NCBI GenBank assembly: GCA_021777365.1
Contig: JAJYDP010000100.1
Span: forward strand, 1 to 11,588
Direction: 5' to 3'
DNA from: Chloroflexota bacterium
Lineage (GTDB): Bacteria; Chloroflexota; Limnocylindria; Limnocylindrales; CSP1-4
Length of the DNA: 11,588 nt
Each line of letters starts with the position of its first letter. The stretch's first letter is position 1. The notes under the pieces are model-generated. The model was given only the letters and a program-made list of their open reading frames with translations, had not been told where the DNA came from and ran no database searches. Below, piece after piece: positions 1 through 7,500 of this stretch. The position numbers and the translations under genes are program-made.

Positions 1-2
1 AC

Positions 3-95
3 TCCCTCGCCGGCCCCACGATCTTCCGCTCCGCGCACTCCCATGCCGCGGGCGTCCTCGACGGGATCCGCCACTGGACTGCGGAGCCAGGGTGA
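3..95 (+). CDS. 3' end of an unidentified protein-coding gene (partial)
   Basis: The frame starting at base 3 is open from the window edge to a TGA at 93-95 and gives 30 residues ending in HSHAAGVLDGIRHWTAEPG. Almost every codon in this frame ends in G or C (about 27 of 30), while the other two plus frames show many A/T third positions. That is the pattern of a true high-GC coding frame, so this is probably the C-terminus of a gene lying to the left. The family cannot be recognised from 30 residues. The stop overlaps a GTG (GTGA at 92-95), which could start a coupled downstream gene, but that frame is not convincing (see findings). Confidence 0.5.
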   Translation, partial: SLAGPTIFRSAHSHAAGVLDGIRHWTAEPG

Positions 96-404
96 GCGCG
101 ACCCTCATCGATCCGCGAGAGACGAACAAGGCGGGCGCCAGGTCTGCCGCGGTGCCCTCGCCGTGGCTCCGCCCCCGGGCGGTGGGCCGTGTCCGGCGGT
201 CGTCTTCGTGGTCGTGCTCACGCTGGCCGTGGCCACGACGTCGCCATTCCAAGCGGTCCTGTTCACGCTCGAGGTGGCACTGCTCAGGACCCTCGCGCTG
301 GTCGTCGACGATCCCACCTGAAATCGCCCCTGCTGCGCGCCCGGAACCTCCCGATTCCGGCACTCAGCCAGAGGCTGTTCGCAGCCGTCTGTGAACGAGG
401 TCTC
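96..404. other. Convergent spacer without a convincing gene
   Basis: This spacer lies between the plus-strand gene tail ending at 95 and the minus-strand gene whose stop is at 405-407. Several overlapping frames are open on both strands, as expected at this GC content, and none shows a recognisable family. One plus frame ending at the TGA 319-321 encodes a hydrophobic stretch (AVVFVVVLTLAVA) with high G/C at third positions. It lacks a good start in its own frame. Two small hairpins sit near the right edge at 341-360 and 373-386. Confidence 0.5.
341..386 (-). terminator. Pair of hairpins downstream of the 405-719 gene, possible terminator
   Basis: Reading leftwards past the stop at 405, the first hairpin is GGCTG/CAGCC around a four-base TTCG/CGAA loop (373-386), 18 bases after the stop. 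The second is CCGGAA/TTCCGG with an eight-base loop (341-360). No T-tract follows on the minus strand, so an intrinsic terminator is only a possibility. The position at a convergent gene end is the main support. Confidence 0.25.
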
Positions 405-719
405 CTACTCGACCACATGTGTCCGCGGCCGCAGCGAGTCGCGGAACGTCCGAATGGCGACCGGCACTTCCTCGGCAGACAGGATGCCCTGGTCCAATGC
501 GTCGGCCGCCTCGTCGGGGGTGCCGACCCACTGGACGTAGTGGAAGAGCCGCCCGCGCCGTTCGACGAACACCAGAGAGGTGTCGCGGCTGTATCTCTCG
601 GTGATGTACCGCAACAGCATGTGCGGAATCTCCACTCGCTCGCCGGTCTCAAGGTACGCCTCCACGAACCTGGCGCCGGTACGACCGAAGGTGTTGATCT
701 TCCCCCACTTGGTTGGCAC
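405..719 (-). CDS. Hypothetical protein, 104 residues
   Basis: This minus-strand frame starts with GTG at 719-717 and stops with TAG at 405-407. The start is well supported: AAAGGAG (726-732) lies six bases upstream, the same spacing as in the neighbouring DUF4328 gene. The product is soluble-looking, with no signal peptide or membrane segment. It opens MPTKWGKINTFGRTGARFVEAYLETGERVEIP, suggestive of a small beta-rich fold, and continues with a more helical, acidic second half (TPDEAADALDQGILSAEEVPVAI). I do not recognise the family and assign no function. It lies 83 bases downstream of the DUF4328 gene on the same strand and could be the last gene of that transcript. Confidence 0.7.
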   Translation of the reverse strand: MPTKWGKINTFGRTGARFVEAYLETGERVEIPHMLLRYITERYSRDTSLVFVERRGRLFHYVQWVGTPDEAADALDQGILSAEEVPVAIRTFRDSLRPRTHVVE

Positions 720-725
720 GTCAGG

Positions 726-732
726 CTCCTTT
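726..732 (-). promoter_or_regulatory. Ribosome binding site of the 405-719 gene
   Basis: The minus strand reads AAAGGAG here, six bases before the GTG at 719. It is a near-perfect Shine-Dalgarno match. No other in-frame start was seen close upstream, so it fixes the gene start. Confidence 0.7.
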
Positions 733-802
733 GCGGACGGGCAGGCTCGTGACTCGAACGGTGCGATCGGGCTCGCGGGGAGGACGGCCGTGCGCCGGTC
801 GA

Positions 803-2014
803 CTACTCCTCGGGTGCACCACTCGCCGCCAGGGTCTCCGGGTGGCGTTCCCTCTCCGACTCAGCCAACGCGGGCGTGAGGGCCGTGGCTCGCGGGCCGT
901 GGCACCAGTCGAGGACGGCGGTGACGCCTGCGGGGTCACGCAGGCGCACGAACTGTTCGTCGACCTGTTCGATGTGGAACCACCCGTAGTGCAACGTCAC
1001 ACGGGTCCCATCGTCCGCCACGATGGCGAGCCCGTTTCGACCGGCAGCCAGCCCGACCTGGGTGCCCACAGTGAGCCGGCCCGAGGGCGCCTCGCGCACG
1101 AGCCAGTGCCCGAGCTCCTGGGAGCTGGCCGGTGCGGTAGCGGCCGGCAGGTCCGATCCGCAGCGTTGGCAGAACCGCGCGTTGGCAACCCAGGGTGCGC
1201 CGCACCATGGGCAGAAGAGTCGCTGCGGCGCGCTCGCTCGTCCCGAAGCTGGCGATATGCGAGTGGCGGAAGTCGGGGATGTCGTCGCCACCGCGGGAGA
1301 CGAGGCTGCGGGCCAGCGCCCCTCAGGGGCGTCCAGAGCGAGCTCGACGGCACGCTGGTTCGCCCGTTCTTGGATCTCACGGACCACCAGAAAGCCCAGG
1401 CATGCCGACGCAGCGAGGCAAGCGCCCGTCAATGCGAACAGGCCGAGGCTCCCCCGGACGGACTCCACCGTGGCCGTGGGGCTGTTCACCATGGCGCGGG
1501 CGAACCTTTCCCCGAGGCCCCCCAGGATCCACGTTAGCCACCACGCGACCACGATCCCGCCCCCACTGAAATGGGACGCGGTGGCGAGCCGATCATGGAC
1601 GTCACGCACCACGGTGTAGGGCTTCCACAGGAAGGCGAGCGGGACGAACCACCAGCCGATCGCCCACCGGGGGCTGTCGTAGGGTGTGCCGCCGCCCAGC
1701 GGCGGCACATTCTCGACGCTCCGGCTGAGCCAGGCGATGAACGCGACGGCGAGGGCCATCGCGCTCACCAGGAAGAGGCTGTCCGCGGTGTCGGCATCCG
1801 CCACCCAACGCTCAACCTCCGTCTGCGAATACGAGACGCCCCTGGCCACCCGGTCGGCGAGGTCGTAGCCCGCCCCGGCGATGGCCGTCTCGTAGACGCA
1901 GGTCAGAGCCGTGACGCCGAATAGCGCCTTCGACCACGTTGCCCGGGTGCGGCCACTCCGGTAGCCCGGGGACGTCCAGCGCCCTGACGGGAGCGCCGTA
2001 TCAACTGCGGCCAC
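803..2014 (-). CDS. DUF4328-type membrane protein with a C-terminal zinc ribbon
   Basis: A 403-residue protein. The start is taken as GTG 2014 because AAGGAG (2021-2026) lies six bases upstream; a TTG eight codons earlier has no such support. Residues about 25-215 hold hydrophobic segments near 26-48, 78-97, 114-134, 152-168 and 188-211. They include WAIGWWFVPLAFLWKPYTVVRDV (117-139), which closely resembles the signature of DUF4328 proteins (usually GWWFxPxANLWxPYxxxREI). An Ala/Ser/Pro-rich linker (216-265) leads to a zinc ribbon with C268-x2-C271 and C282-x2-C285, then a C-terminal part of about 100 residues that is rich in short beta-like stretches and ends in a charged tail. DUF4328 has no established function. 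The zinc ribbon would be on one side of the membrane, probably cytoplasmic. The gene starts 20 bases after the stop of the small membrane protein gene, so the two are likely co-transcribed. The family call is from motif recall, not a search. Confidence 0.8.
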   Translation of the reverse strand: MAAVDTALPSGRWTSPGYRSGRTRATWSKALFGVTALTCVYETAIAGAGYDLADRVARGVSYSQTEVERWVADADTADSLFLVSAMALAVAFIAWLSRSVENVPPLGGGTPYDSPRWAIGWWFVPLAFLWKPYTVVRDVHDRLATASHFSGGGIVVAWWLTWILGGLGERFARAMVNSPTATVESVRGSLGLFALTGACLAASACLGFLVVREIQERANQRAVELALDAPEGRWPAASSPAVATTSPTSATRISPASGRASAPQRLFCPWCGAPWVANARFCQRCGSDLPAATAPASSQELGHWLVREAPSGRLTVGTQVGLAAGRNGLAIVADDGTRVTLHYGWFHIEQVDEQFVRLRDPAGVTAVLDWCHGPRATALTPALAESERERHPETLAASGAPEE

Positions 2015-2020
2015 GGATCT

Positions 2021-2026
2021 CTCCTT
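2021..2026 (-). promoter_or_regulatory. Ribosome binding site of the DUF4328 gene
   Basis: The minus strand reads AAGGAG here, six bases before GTG 2014. It lies inside the longer frame that begins at TTG 2038 and is the reason for preferring the shorter protein. Confidence 0.65.
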
Positions 2027-2034
2027 CACCGGTC

Positions 2035-2277
2035 TCAAGAGACCAGACCCATGACTCCCGCCAGCGATACCACAGGCGGGATCCAGAAGAGCGCTGCCCA
2101 GAGCCCGGCAGCGATCCCAAAGGCCGGCGCAGGTGAGTAGTCAGGGGGAACGCGTCCGAGCCGGTACGCGATCGCTCCGGGTATCAGGGATCCGATGAAC
2201 CACGCGACTAAATCGGCGGGGAACCACACGAACCAGAGGATGGCTGCGCCGGCGACGAAACCGAGCACACTGAACAC
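2035..2277 (-). CDS. Small membrane protein, about 80 residues, start uncertain
   Basis: The certain part is a hydrophobic protein with three candidate membrane segments: FSVLGFVAGAAILWFVWF, LVAWFIGSLIPGAIAYRLG and AFGIAAGLWAALFWIPPVVSLAGVM. It stops with TGA at 2035-2037. Three in-frame starts compete. GTG 2277 has GGAGG eight bases upstream and begins right at the first membrane segment. ATG 2292 has no visible ribosome site. GTG 2442 has an excellent AAAGGAGG (2448-2455) but would add about 55 Arg-rich residues whose codons have clearly fewer G/C third positions (about 60% against about 78% downstream). I chose 2277 on codon use. The gene ends 20 bases before the DUF4328 start, so the two are probably co-transcribed and may work together at the membrane. 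No family is recognised. Confidence 0.6.
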   Translation of the reverse strand: MFSVLGFVAGAAILWFVWFPADLVAWFIGSLIPGAIAYRLGRVPPDYSPAPAFGIAAGLWAALFWIPPVVSLAGVMGLVS

Positions 2278-2594
2278 GTCCCGCCCCTCCATGCGTCGCG
2301 CAGCAGTGATCCGAGTCGGACAGCCGTGGCGTCTTGGGCGGCGACCACGTCCGGCGCCGGCTGGCGACGCGCCCGAACTGTCACGCTTGTGCGGTGGCAG
2401 TGATGTGTCAAGGGCCATAAGGCGTCGCCTTGGGCGCTCCACCCGCCCCTCCTTTCGGACCGGTCCGGGCGGGGGCTCTCCGCCGCACGAATGCGGGGCC
2501 GGCGCGAGGGCCCCCTTCTGGTCCGTCGGCTCGGCCCGATGGGCAGGTCCAGACGAACGCCGCGCGACCCCTGGCGGCGTAGAATCGGGCCCCG
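2278..2594. other. Divergent intergenic region with palindromes and a possible minus-strand promoter
   Basis: This region separates the minus-strand membrane-protein cluster from the plus-strand lipoprotein gene. It holds an exact TTGACA on the minus strand (2411-2406), with only a poor -10 (AAGCGT, 2388-2383) at 17 bases. It also holds a 13-base palindrome AAGGCGTCGCCTT (2419-2431), a 12-base palindrome CGGACCGGTCCG (2456-2467), and a small CCGCA-CGAA-TGCGG hairpin (2483-2496). The part left of 2442 may instead be the 5' end of the small membrane protein gene if its furthest start is used. Confidence 0.4.
2580..2585 (+). promoter_or_regulatory. -10 element of a probable leaderless promoter for the lipoprotein gene
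   Basis: TAGAAT matches the TANNNT -10 consensus at five of six TATAAT positions. It ends nine bases before the ATG at 2595, and no Shine-Dalgarno sequence lies between. Transcription starting 7-10 bases after the element would begin at or next to the ATG, giving a leaderless mRNA. No clear -35 is visible. Confidence 0.5.
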
Positions 2595-3296
2595 ATGGGT
2601 CCTGCCAGAGTCGCCCGGCTCGGTTCGCTCGTTGTGATCGTCTTGCTGGCCGCCTGCGCCGCCTCGCCGTCACCCGCCCCCACCGCGAGCCCGACGCTGC
2701 GCACCGCCGGCTCCACCTTTGCGCTGCTGGCGCTTCCGAGCGCGCCTCCGGGCTGCAGCGATCCGGCGCTGCTGGCCGATCCACCGGGCATGGGCCCGGT
2801 CGATCCGCGCGGCATCGGCTACACCGACGAGTTGATCAGCACGGCGAGACGCTGGCTGACATCGACGGGTGACCCCCGGATCGCCGGCCATCTGCTCGTG
2901 CCGGCCGGCGTGACCGAGTCGAACGGCAGCGCGCTCGTCACCTTCCACGACTATGACACCGGCGCGCAGGTCCGCGTGGCCCTCGCCGCGACCGGCGCGC
3001 ATCCGCACGCGCTCCGCGTCGAGGATCGGCGGTCTACCCCGACCGGCCTCTCGCCCTACGAGCGGGTCTGCTTCGAGGCGGCCGTGGAGGCTGATGCGGC
3101 GACGGTCGTGTGGCTCGGCGCGGACGTGAGCACGGCCTCCCGGCTCGAGTTCAGCCAGTTCGCCGTGGCCCCGTGTCCGACCGAGCCCGGCTTCTGCGGC
3201 TCCGCTGTGGTCATGAGCCCGAACGCATCCTACCCGTACCCGCCGCATATCACGGTGGACCTGCGGACCGCGCGCGTCATCCGCTACGGTAGCTGA
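2595..3296 (+). CDS. Putative secreted lipoprotein, 233 residues
   Basis: The N-terminus MGPARVARLGSLVVIVLLAAC is a lipoprotein signal peptide: two arginines, a hydrophobic core and a lipobox LAAC with Cys21 as the predicted lipidated residue. A Pro/Ser/Thr/Ala-rich spacer (about 22-36) follows. The remainder (about 40-233) is a globular domain with four further cysteines that could form disulfides, and a C-terminus ITVDLRTARVIRYGS. No known domain is recognised, and the substrate or role is unknown. The ATG start has no Shine-Dalgarno sequence but lies just behind a TAGAAT element, which fits leaderless transcription. It is read away from the membrane-protein cluster and converges on the helicase fragment. 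Confidence 0.8.
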   Translation: MGPARVARLGSLVVIVLLAACAASPSPAPTASPTLRTAGSTFALLALPSAPPGCSDPALLADPPGMGPVDPRGIGYTDELISTARRWLTSTGDPRIAGHLLVPAGVTESNGSALVTFHDYDTGAQVRVALAATGAHPHALRVEDRRSTPTGLSPYERVCFEAAVEADAATVVWLGADVSTASRLEFSQFAVAPCPTEPGFCGSAVVMSPNASYPYPPHITVDLRTARVIRYGS

Positions 3297-3418
3297 GCGT
3301 CGCTGCTGGAGGGGTCAACCCGCCGCTGCTACACGCTGACCGACACCTCGCGCCACGATGCGGACCCACACTCGTAAAGGCTCGGCTCTACTCCTCTCGC
3401 CCCGACCAGATCAGACGC

Positions 3419-3472
3419 GTGGAGACCAGTGCCCGGACCGGATGACCGCTCGGTCGCCAGGGCCGTCTCCAC
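3419..3472. other. Imperfect long hairpin in the convergent spacer, possible bidirectional terminator
   Basis: GTGGAGAC (3419-3426) pairs with GTCTCCAC (3465-3472). Inside it GCCC (3431-3434) can pair with GGGC (3460-3463), and GACCG (3436-3440) with CGGTC (3451-3455). The structure is the same on both strands and lies between the lipoprotein stop (3296) and the helicase-fragment stop (3569). There is no T-tract. The rest of the 3297-3568 spacer shows no gene beyond a short minus-strand open remnant ending at 3484. Confidence 0.3.
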
Positions 3473-3568
3473 CAGGCTGTGGGCTACGCGGATACCGCCA
3501 CGGCGGCCTCACGGGCGGCATTTCCGATCGTGAGTCCGTGCCCGGCCACCCTTCCGGCGAGCACCTCA

Positions 3569-4351
3569 TCAACCTGTGCGTGATGCGATCAACGACTGGT
3601 CGTCATCCCCAACCAGGAAGATGCGGTTGGCCGGAGCGGCCAGGAGCAGTGCGAGCCGCAGCTGGCTGCGGTCCACGTCCTGGACCTCATCGACCAGCAA
3701 CTGGGCGCACCGGCCTCGCCACCGGGCGAGGAGGGCCGCGTCGTCGGCCAGCGCGACCAGCGCGCGCCGGACGAGATCGTCGAAGTCGAGCCCGCGCCGT
3801 TCGACAAGGGCGGACTCGTACCGCAGGAACGCCCGGACGACGGGGCCGGCGGGTTCGCCCCGACCCTCCGCTGCCTCGACCTCCCGTGCCAGCCGGGCCG
3901 TGTCCACGGCCAGGTCGAGCTTGAGACGCGAGAATCCGTCGTCGAGACGCTGGAACTCGGGCGCGGAGAGCTCGCCCTCGATCTCGCGCAGGAGGACACG
4001 CCGGTCGACGAGCGGGTCGACGGGCTGACCGGCGTCGATCAGGATCTCGCGGCCGAGCGCGTGAAAGGTCCGGACTCGAACCCCGTCGGGGGGATGGCCG
4101 AGCGGCTCGAGAGCCGCCGCGACGCGCTCGCCGAGTTCATCGGCGGCGCGCTTGTTGAACGTCACGGCGCAGACGTCCTCGGGCGGAGTTCCGGTCCCGA
4201 CGAGCCAGGCGATCCGCGCGACGAGCGTGGTGGTCTTGCCGCTCCCGGCCGGGGCGACGCACAGCACGGGCCCGGGCGGGGCGGTCGCCGCGGCGCGCTG
4301 GTCCGGCGCGAGACGGGCCAGGCGTTCCTCGACCGCCGGATGCAGCGGCAT
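3569..4351 (-). CDS. Truncated UvrD/PcrA-family (superfamily 1) helicase, N-terminal part only
   Basis: The 260-residue product carries the N-terminal half of an SF1A helicase motor in order: Q motif PDQ (16-18), Walker A APAGSGKT (33-40, Lys39), motif Ia VTFNKRAADEL (63-73), TFHALG (95-100), DFDDL (189-193), motif II VDEVQD (220-225) and motif III GDDDQS (248-253). Such enzymes use ATP to unwind DNA and are typically 650-800 residues long. Here the chain leaves the consensus immediately after GDDDQS, where IYxFRGA is expected. It ends eight residues later, so motifs IV-VI and the second RecA-like domain are missing. No later motif is seen in any frame of the 270 bases beyond. It is probably a decayed or rearranged gene, unable to be an ATP-driven helicase alone. 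The ATG at 4351 precedes the conserved domain closely; an upstream extension to 4444 is possible but has no support. No Shine-Dalgarno sequence is seen; CACCAT six bases upstream is a weak -10 candidate. Confidence 0.75.
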   Translation of the reverse strand: MPLHPAVEERLARLAPDQRAAATAPPGPVLCVAPAGSGKTTTLVARIAWLVGTGTPPEDVCAVTFNKRAADELGERVAAALEPLGHPPDGVRVRTFHALGREILIDAGQPVDPLVDRRVLLREIEGELSAPEFQRLDDGFSRLKLDLAVDTARLAREVEAAEGRGEPAGPVVRAFLRYESALVERRGLDFDDLVRRALVALADDAALLARWRGRCAQLLVDEVQDVDRSQLRLALLLAAPANRIFLVGDDDQSLIASRTG

Positions 4352-4398
4352 GCAGGAATGGTGAAGGTCTGCCCTCAGTGACGACTCATCGACGGCTT

Positions 4399-4418
4399 GC
4401 CGCGGGATCACCCGCGGC
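4399..4418. repeat. Perfect 8-bp inverted repeat between the helicase fragment and the nucleotidase gene
   Basis: GCCGCGGG (4399-4406) and CCCGCGGC (4411-4418) are exact complements around a four-base ATCA loop. It lies 47 bases upstream of the helicase-fragment ATG and about 160 bases upstream of the nucleotidase ATG. It could be a regulator site or an RNA hairpin in a leader. No T-tract follows on either strand. Confidence 0.45.
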
Positions 4419-4436
4419 TTCACGGGGTCGCGGAGA

Positions 4437-4466
4437 CTACCCAAACGGGTAGGAGCCGACTATCCT
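4437..4466 (+). promoter_or_regulatory. Candidate promoter and operator for the double 5'-nucleotidase gene
   Basis: A TATCCT element (4461-4466) fits the TANNNT -10 consensus and points to the nucleotidase gene. It would give a leader of about 105 bases. Immediately upstream, CTACCC (4437-4442) and GGGTAG (4447-4452) form an exact inverted repeat with a four-base AAAC spacer. It is centred close to where a -35 element would lie, and no TTGACA-like -35 is visible. An operator for a dimeric regulator is therefore plausible. The regulator is not encoded recognisably in this window. Confidence 0.4.
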
Positions 4467-4566
4467 GTCCGGCAGGGGGGAGCGAGGTGCGCCCGGGTGC
4501 CCAAGGGCGGGCGTCGTGGCCCGTCCATCCCCGGGCGCAGACGGCGGACACGCGTCCCTTCCGCCA

Positions 4567-4574
4567 GGGGAGGT
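4567..4574 (+). promoter_or_regulatory. Ribosome binding site of the double 5'-nucleotidase gene
   Basis: GGGGAGGT lies five bases before the ATG at 4580. It places the start at the signal peptide and excludes the 61 codons of open frame upstream. Confidence 0.7.
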
Positions 4575-4579
4575 GCTCG

Positions 4580-7500
4580 ATGCATCGTTCCATGGGCCTG
4601 CGCCGGCTGGCGCTGGTCGGTGCCGTGGTGCTCGTTGGCGGCTTGATACCGGGCCGGCCACCACACGCCGTCGCCGCGTCCACGGTCACCTTCACGATCC
4701 TCCACACGAACGACTTCCACGGGCAGCTGGAAGCGTCGGGCAGCAACCCCGGGATGGCCCGAGTCGCGGCCGTTGTGAACGGCGTCCGCGACTCCGTTGG
4801 CGCCAGCAACGTCCTGCTGGTGGATGCCGGGGACGAGATGCAGGGCTCCCTGCTCTCCAACCTGCAGAAGGGCGCCCCGACCATCGCGACGTTCAACACG
4901 ATGGGGTACCAGGTGGCCACCTTCGGCAACCACGAGTTCGACTGGGGTCAGTCGGTGCTCGGTGACCGGACGACCCAGGCCACGTATCCCTTCGTCACGG
5001 CCAACATCGTGAAGAACGACACCGGCAACTGCTCGACGGCCGGCTGGACGAAGCCCGACTTCGCGGATGCGGCGTACGTCGTGCAGACCGTCGCCGGGGT
5101 GAAGGTGGCGTTCGTCGGCGTTACGACGCAGGAGACGCCGACCATCACGATAGCGTCGGCCACCGCCGGCCTCTGCTTCAAGGATCCGGCCGAGTCGATC
5201 AAGCACTACTACGCCGACATGACGGCCGCTGCCGACGTCATCGTGGTCCTGAGCCACCTCGGGTTCAACGACGGCGGCTACGGCTACGGCATCCCCGTGT
5301 ACGGCGACAAGACCCTCGCCCAGAAGCTGATCGACGCCGGCAAGCCGGTGCCGCTCATCATCGGCGGGCACAGCCACACTGACCTTGGTCCGGTCGTGCA
5401 GTCGACGCCTCCGCTCGATCCGGCTCCCACGCCGCCGGCATACGCGGTGATCGGAAGCAAGACCTCGGTGGTCCAGGCCTACTACAGCGGACGCCGCGTG
5501 GGCGATGCGAGCCTGACGTTCGACCCGGTGAGCGGCAACGTGTCGGTCTCCTGGCAGAGCCTGGCCGTGAGCCCGAAGGGCGCCGAGGACGCCACCGTCA
5601 AGGACCTCGTCGCTACGTATGCGAACGATCCGGCCTACAAGGCTCTGATCAGCCAGCCCATCGGCTACACGCAGGTCGACCTGCTCCGGGACTACAACGG
5701 CGACAACATGATGGGCGACTTCGTCGACGACGCCATCTACAACGCGCTGAACACCGACGCGACGAGCGCCAACGACGTCGACCTGTTCTTCAACAACGCC
5801 GGTGGCATTCGGGTCGACTGGTGCGCCAGGCCCGATGGCTCCGGTGGGTACACCTGGAGCAGCACGCCGGCCGACTGCACGAAGTCGGGCGTCTGGTCTC
5901 ACGACCCGATGCTGCTGAACTACGGGCAGATGTTCACCATCCTGCCCTTCGGCAACGCGACCGTCGTCGGGAGCATGACCGGCGCGCAGATCCTGCAGGT
6001 GCTGAACCAGAGCGCGACCCTGAACAAGGGTGCGATCCAGCCGGCGGGCGTCGAATACAAGTTCTACGCGTACAAGGACGCCAATCCCGGCCCACAGCCG
6101 TACGCCTGGGGCGCGTTCGACGCATGCGTGGTCAACAGGACCACGAAGGCCTGCGACCCGCTCGACCTGAACAAGACGTACCGGGTGGGGACGAACGAGT
6201 TCCTCGCCCCGGCGGGCGGTGACAACTACGCCGCGTTCAAGTACATGACCGGTATCTCCTACTGGGGCGACATGCTGAACCTCGTCGACCAGTACGTCGC
6301 GGACCACTACACGCAGGCCAACCCGTACAAGGGTCCGAACGGCGACGGGACACTGGACGGCCGGATCAGGCGCGATGGAACCGACACGCCGAACAGCGGC
6401 AGCATCGTGCCGATCACGATCCTGCACAATAACGACTCGCACGGGAACCTCGCCCAGGGCACGTACGTGGGTATGACCCAGCTGGCAACGCTGATCAGGC
6501 AGGAAGAGAAGCACAACCCGGGCCGGACGCTCCTGCTGAATGGCGGCGACCAGATCCAGGGCGACGCGATGATGTACTACTTCAAGACGTCGTACTCAGG
6601 CAAGGCCAGCGATGGCACCGTGCTTCCCGACACGCTGAAGACCAACCCGATGATGGCGGTCATGAACGCGCTCGGCTACGACGCGATGACCCTGGGGAAC
6701 CACGAGTTCAACTTCGGCAGCAGCGTCTTCAAGGGCGTGCTGGGCCAGGCGGACTTCCCGATCCTCGGCGCCAACGTGTCGGACACGGGCGCGTATGGAC
6801 TCGCGGCCGCTGACGGCGGGCAGGGTGTCAAGCCCTACATCGAAAAGGACCTCGGCGGGATCAAGGTCGCGATCCTGGGGATCACCAACCACCGGGTCCC
6901 GAACTACGAGCTCCCGAGCAACATCCAGGGCCTGACCTTCAGCAACCCGATCACGGTCGGCAAGCAGTACGCGCCCGAGCTGCAGGCCCGGGACGATGTG
7001 GTGATCGCGCTGACCCACATCGGGTTCACGACCAACCCGAAGAGCGTCGAGGTCGACAACAACGTCGACACCAATTTCGCGGCGGACGTCCCGGGGGTGG
7101 ACGCCATCGTCGGCGCCCACAGCCACACGAACCCGGCCAGCCCGGAGGCTCCATACAAGTTCCTGCCGACGATCGTCGCCGGTCCTGACGGCGAACCGGT
7201 GATCATCAACCAGGCGTACCGCTACAACAACACGCTCGGCGAGGTCGTCCTGGGTGTTCTGCCCAAGATCACGGGCACGATTGCCGATGTTGGCACTCTC
7301 TTCTCCTGGGGCCAGATCGACAACGCTGGCGTCCGCGACAGCTTGCTCGCCAAGCTCTCGGCGATCCAGGCGTCACTCGGCAGCGGCCAGGTCAAGACGG
7401 CCGCCAACCAGCTCAACGCGTTCATCAACGCGGTCGATGCGCAGCGCGGCAAGCACGTCAGCGCCGCGGCCGCCGACCAGCTCGTCGCCGATGCACGCTG

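Noticed and set aside
713..1537. Plus-strand open frame opposite the DUF4328 gene
   Set aside because: The minus strand has membrane segments, a DUF4328-like signature, a zinc ribbon and a ribosome site; the plus frame has none.
2383..2411. Sigma70 promoter on the minus strand with exact TTGACA
   Set aside because: The -10 at normal spacing (AAGCGT) is poor, and the TTGACA may lie inside the possible N-terminal extension; noted only as part of the intergenic description.
3297..3568. tRNA or small RNA gene in the convergent spacer
   Set aside because: No T-loop GGTTCGA-type sequence, CCA end or cloverleaf pairing could be found.
4460..6514. Minus-strand open frame of 684 codons opposite the nucleotidase gene
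   Set aside because: It is antisense to a gene with complete catalytic motifs; its composition (Arg, Val, Asp, His-rich) is typical of a high-GC shadow frame.
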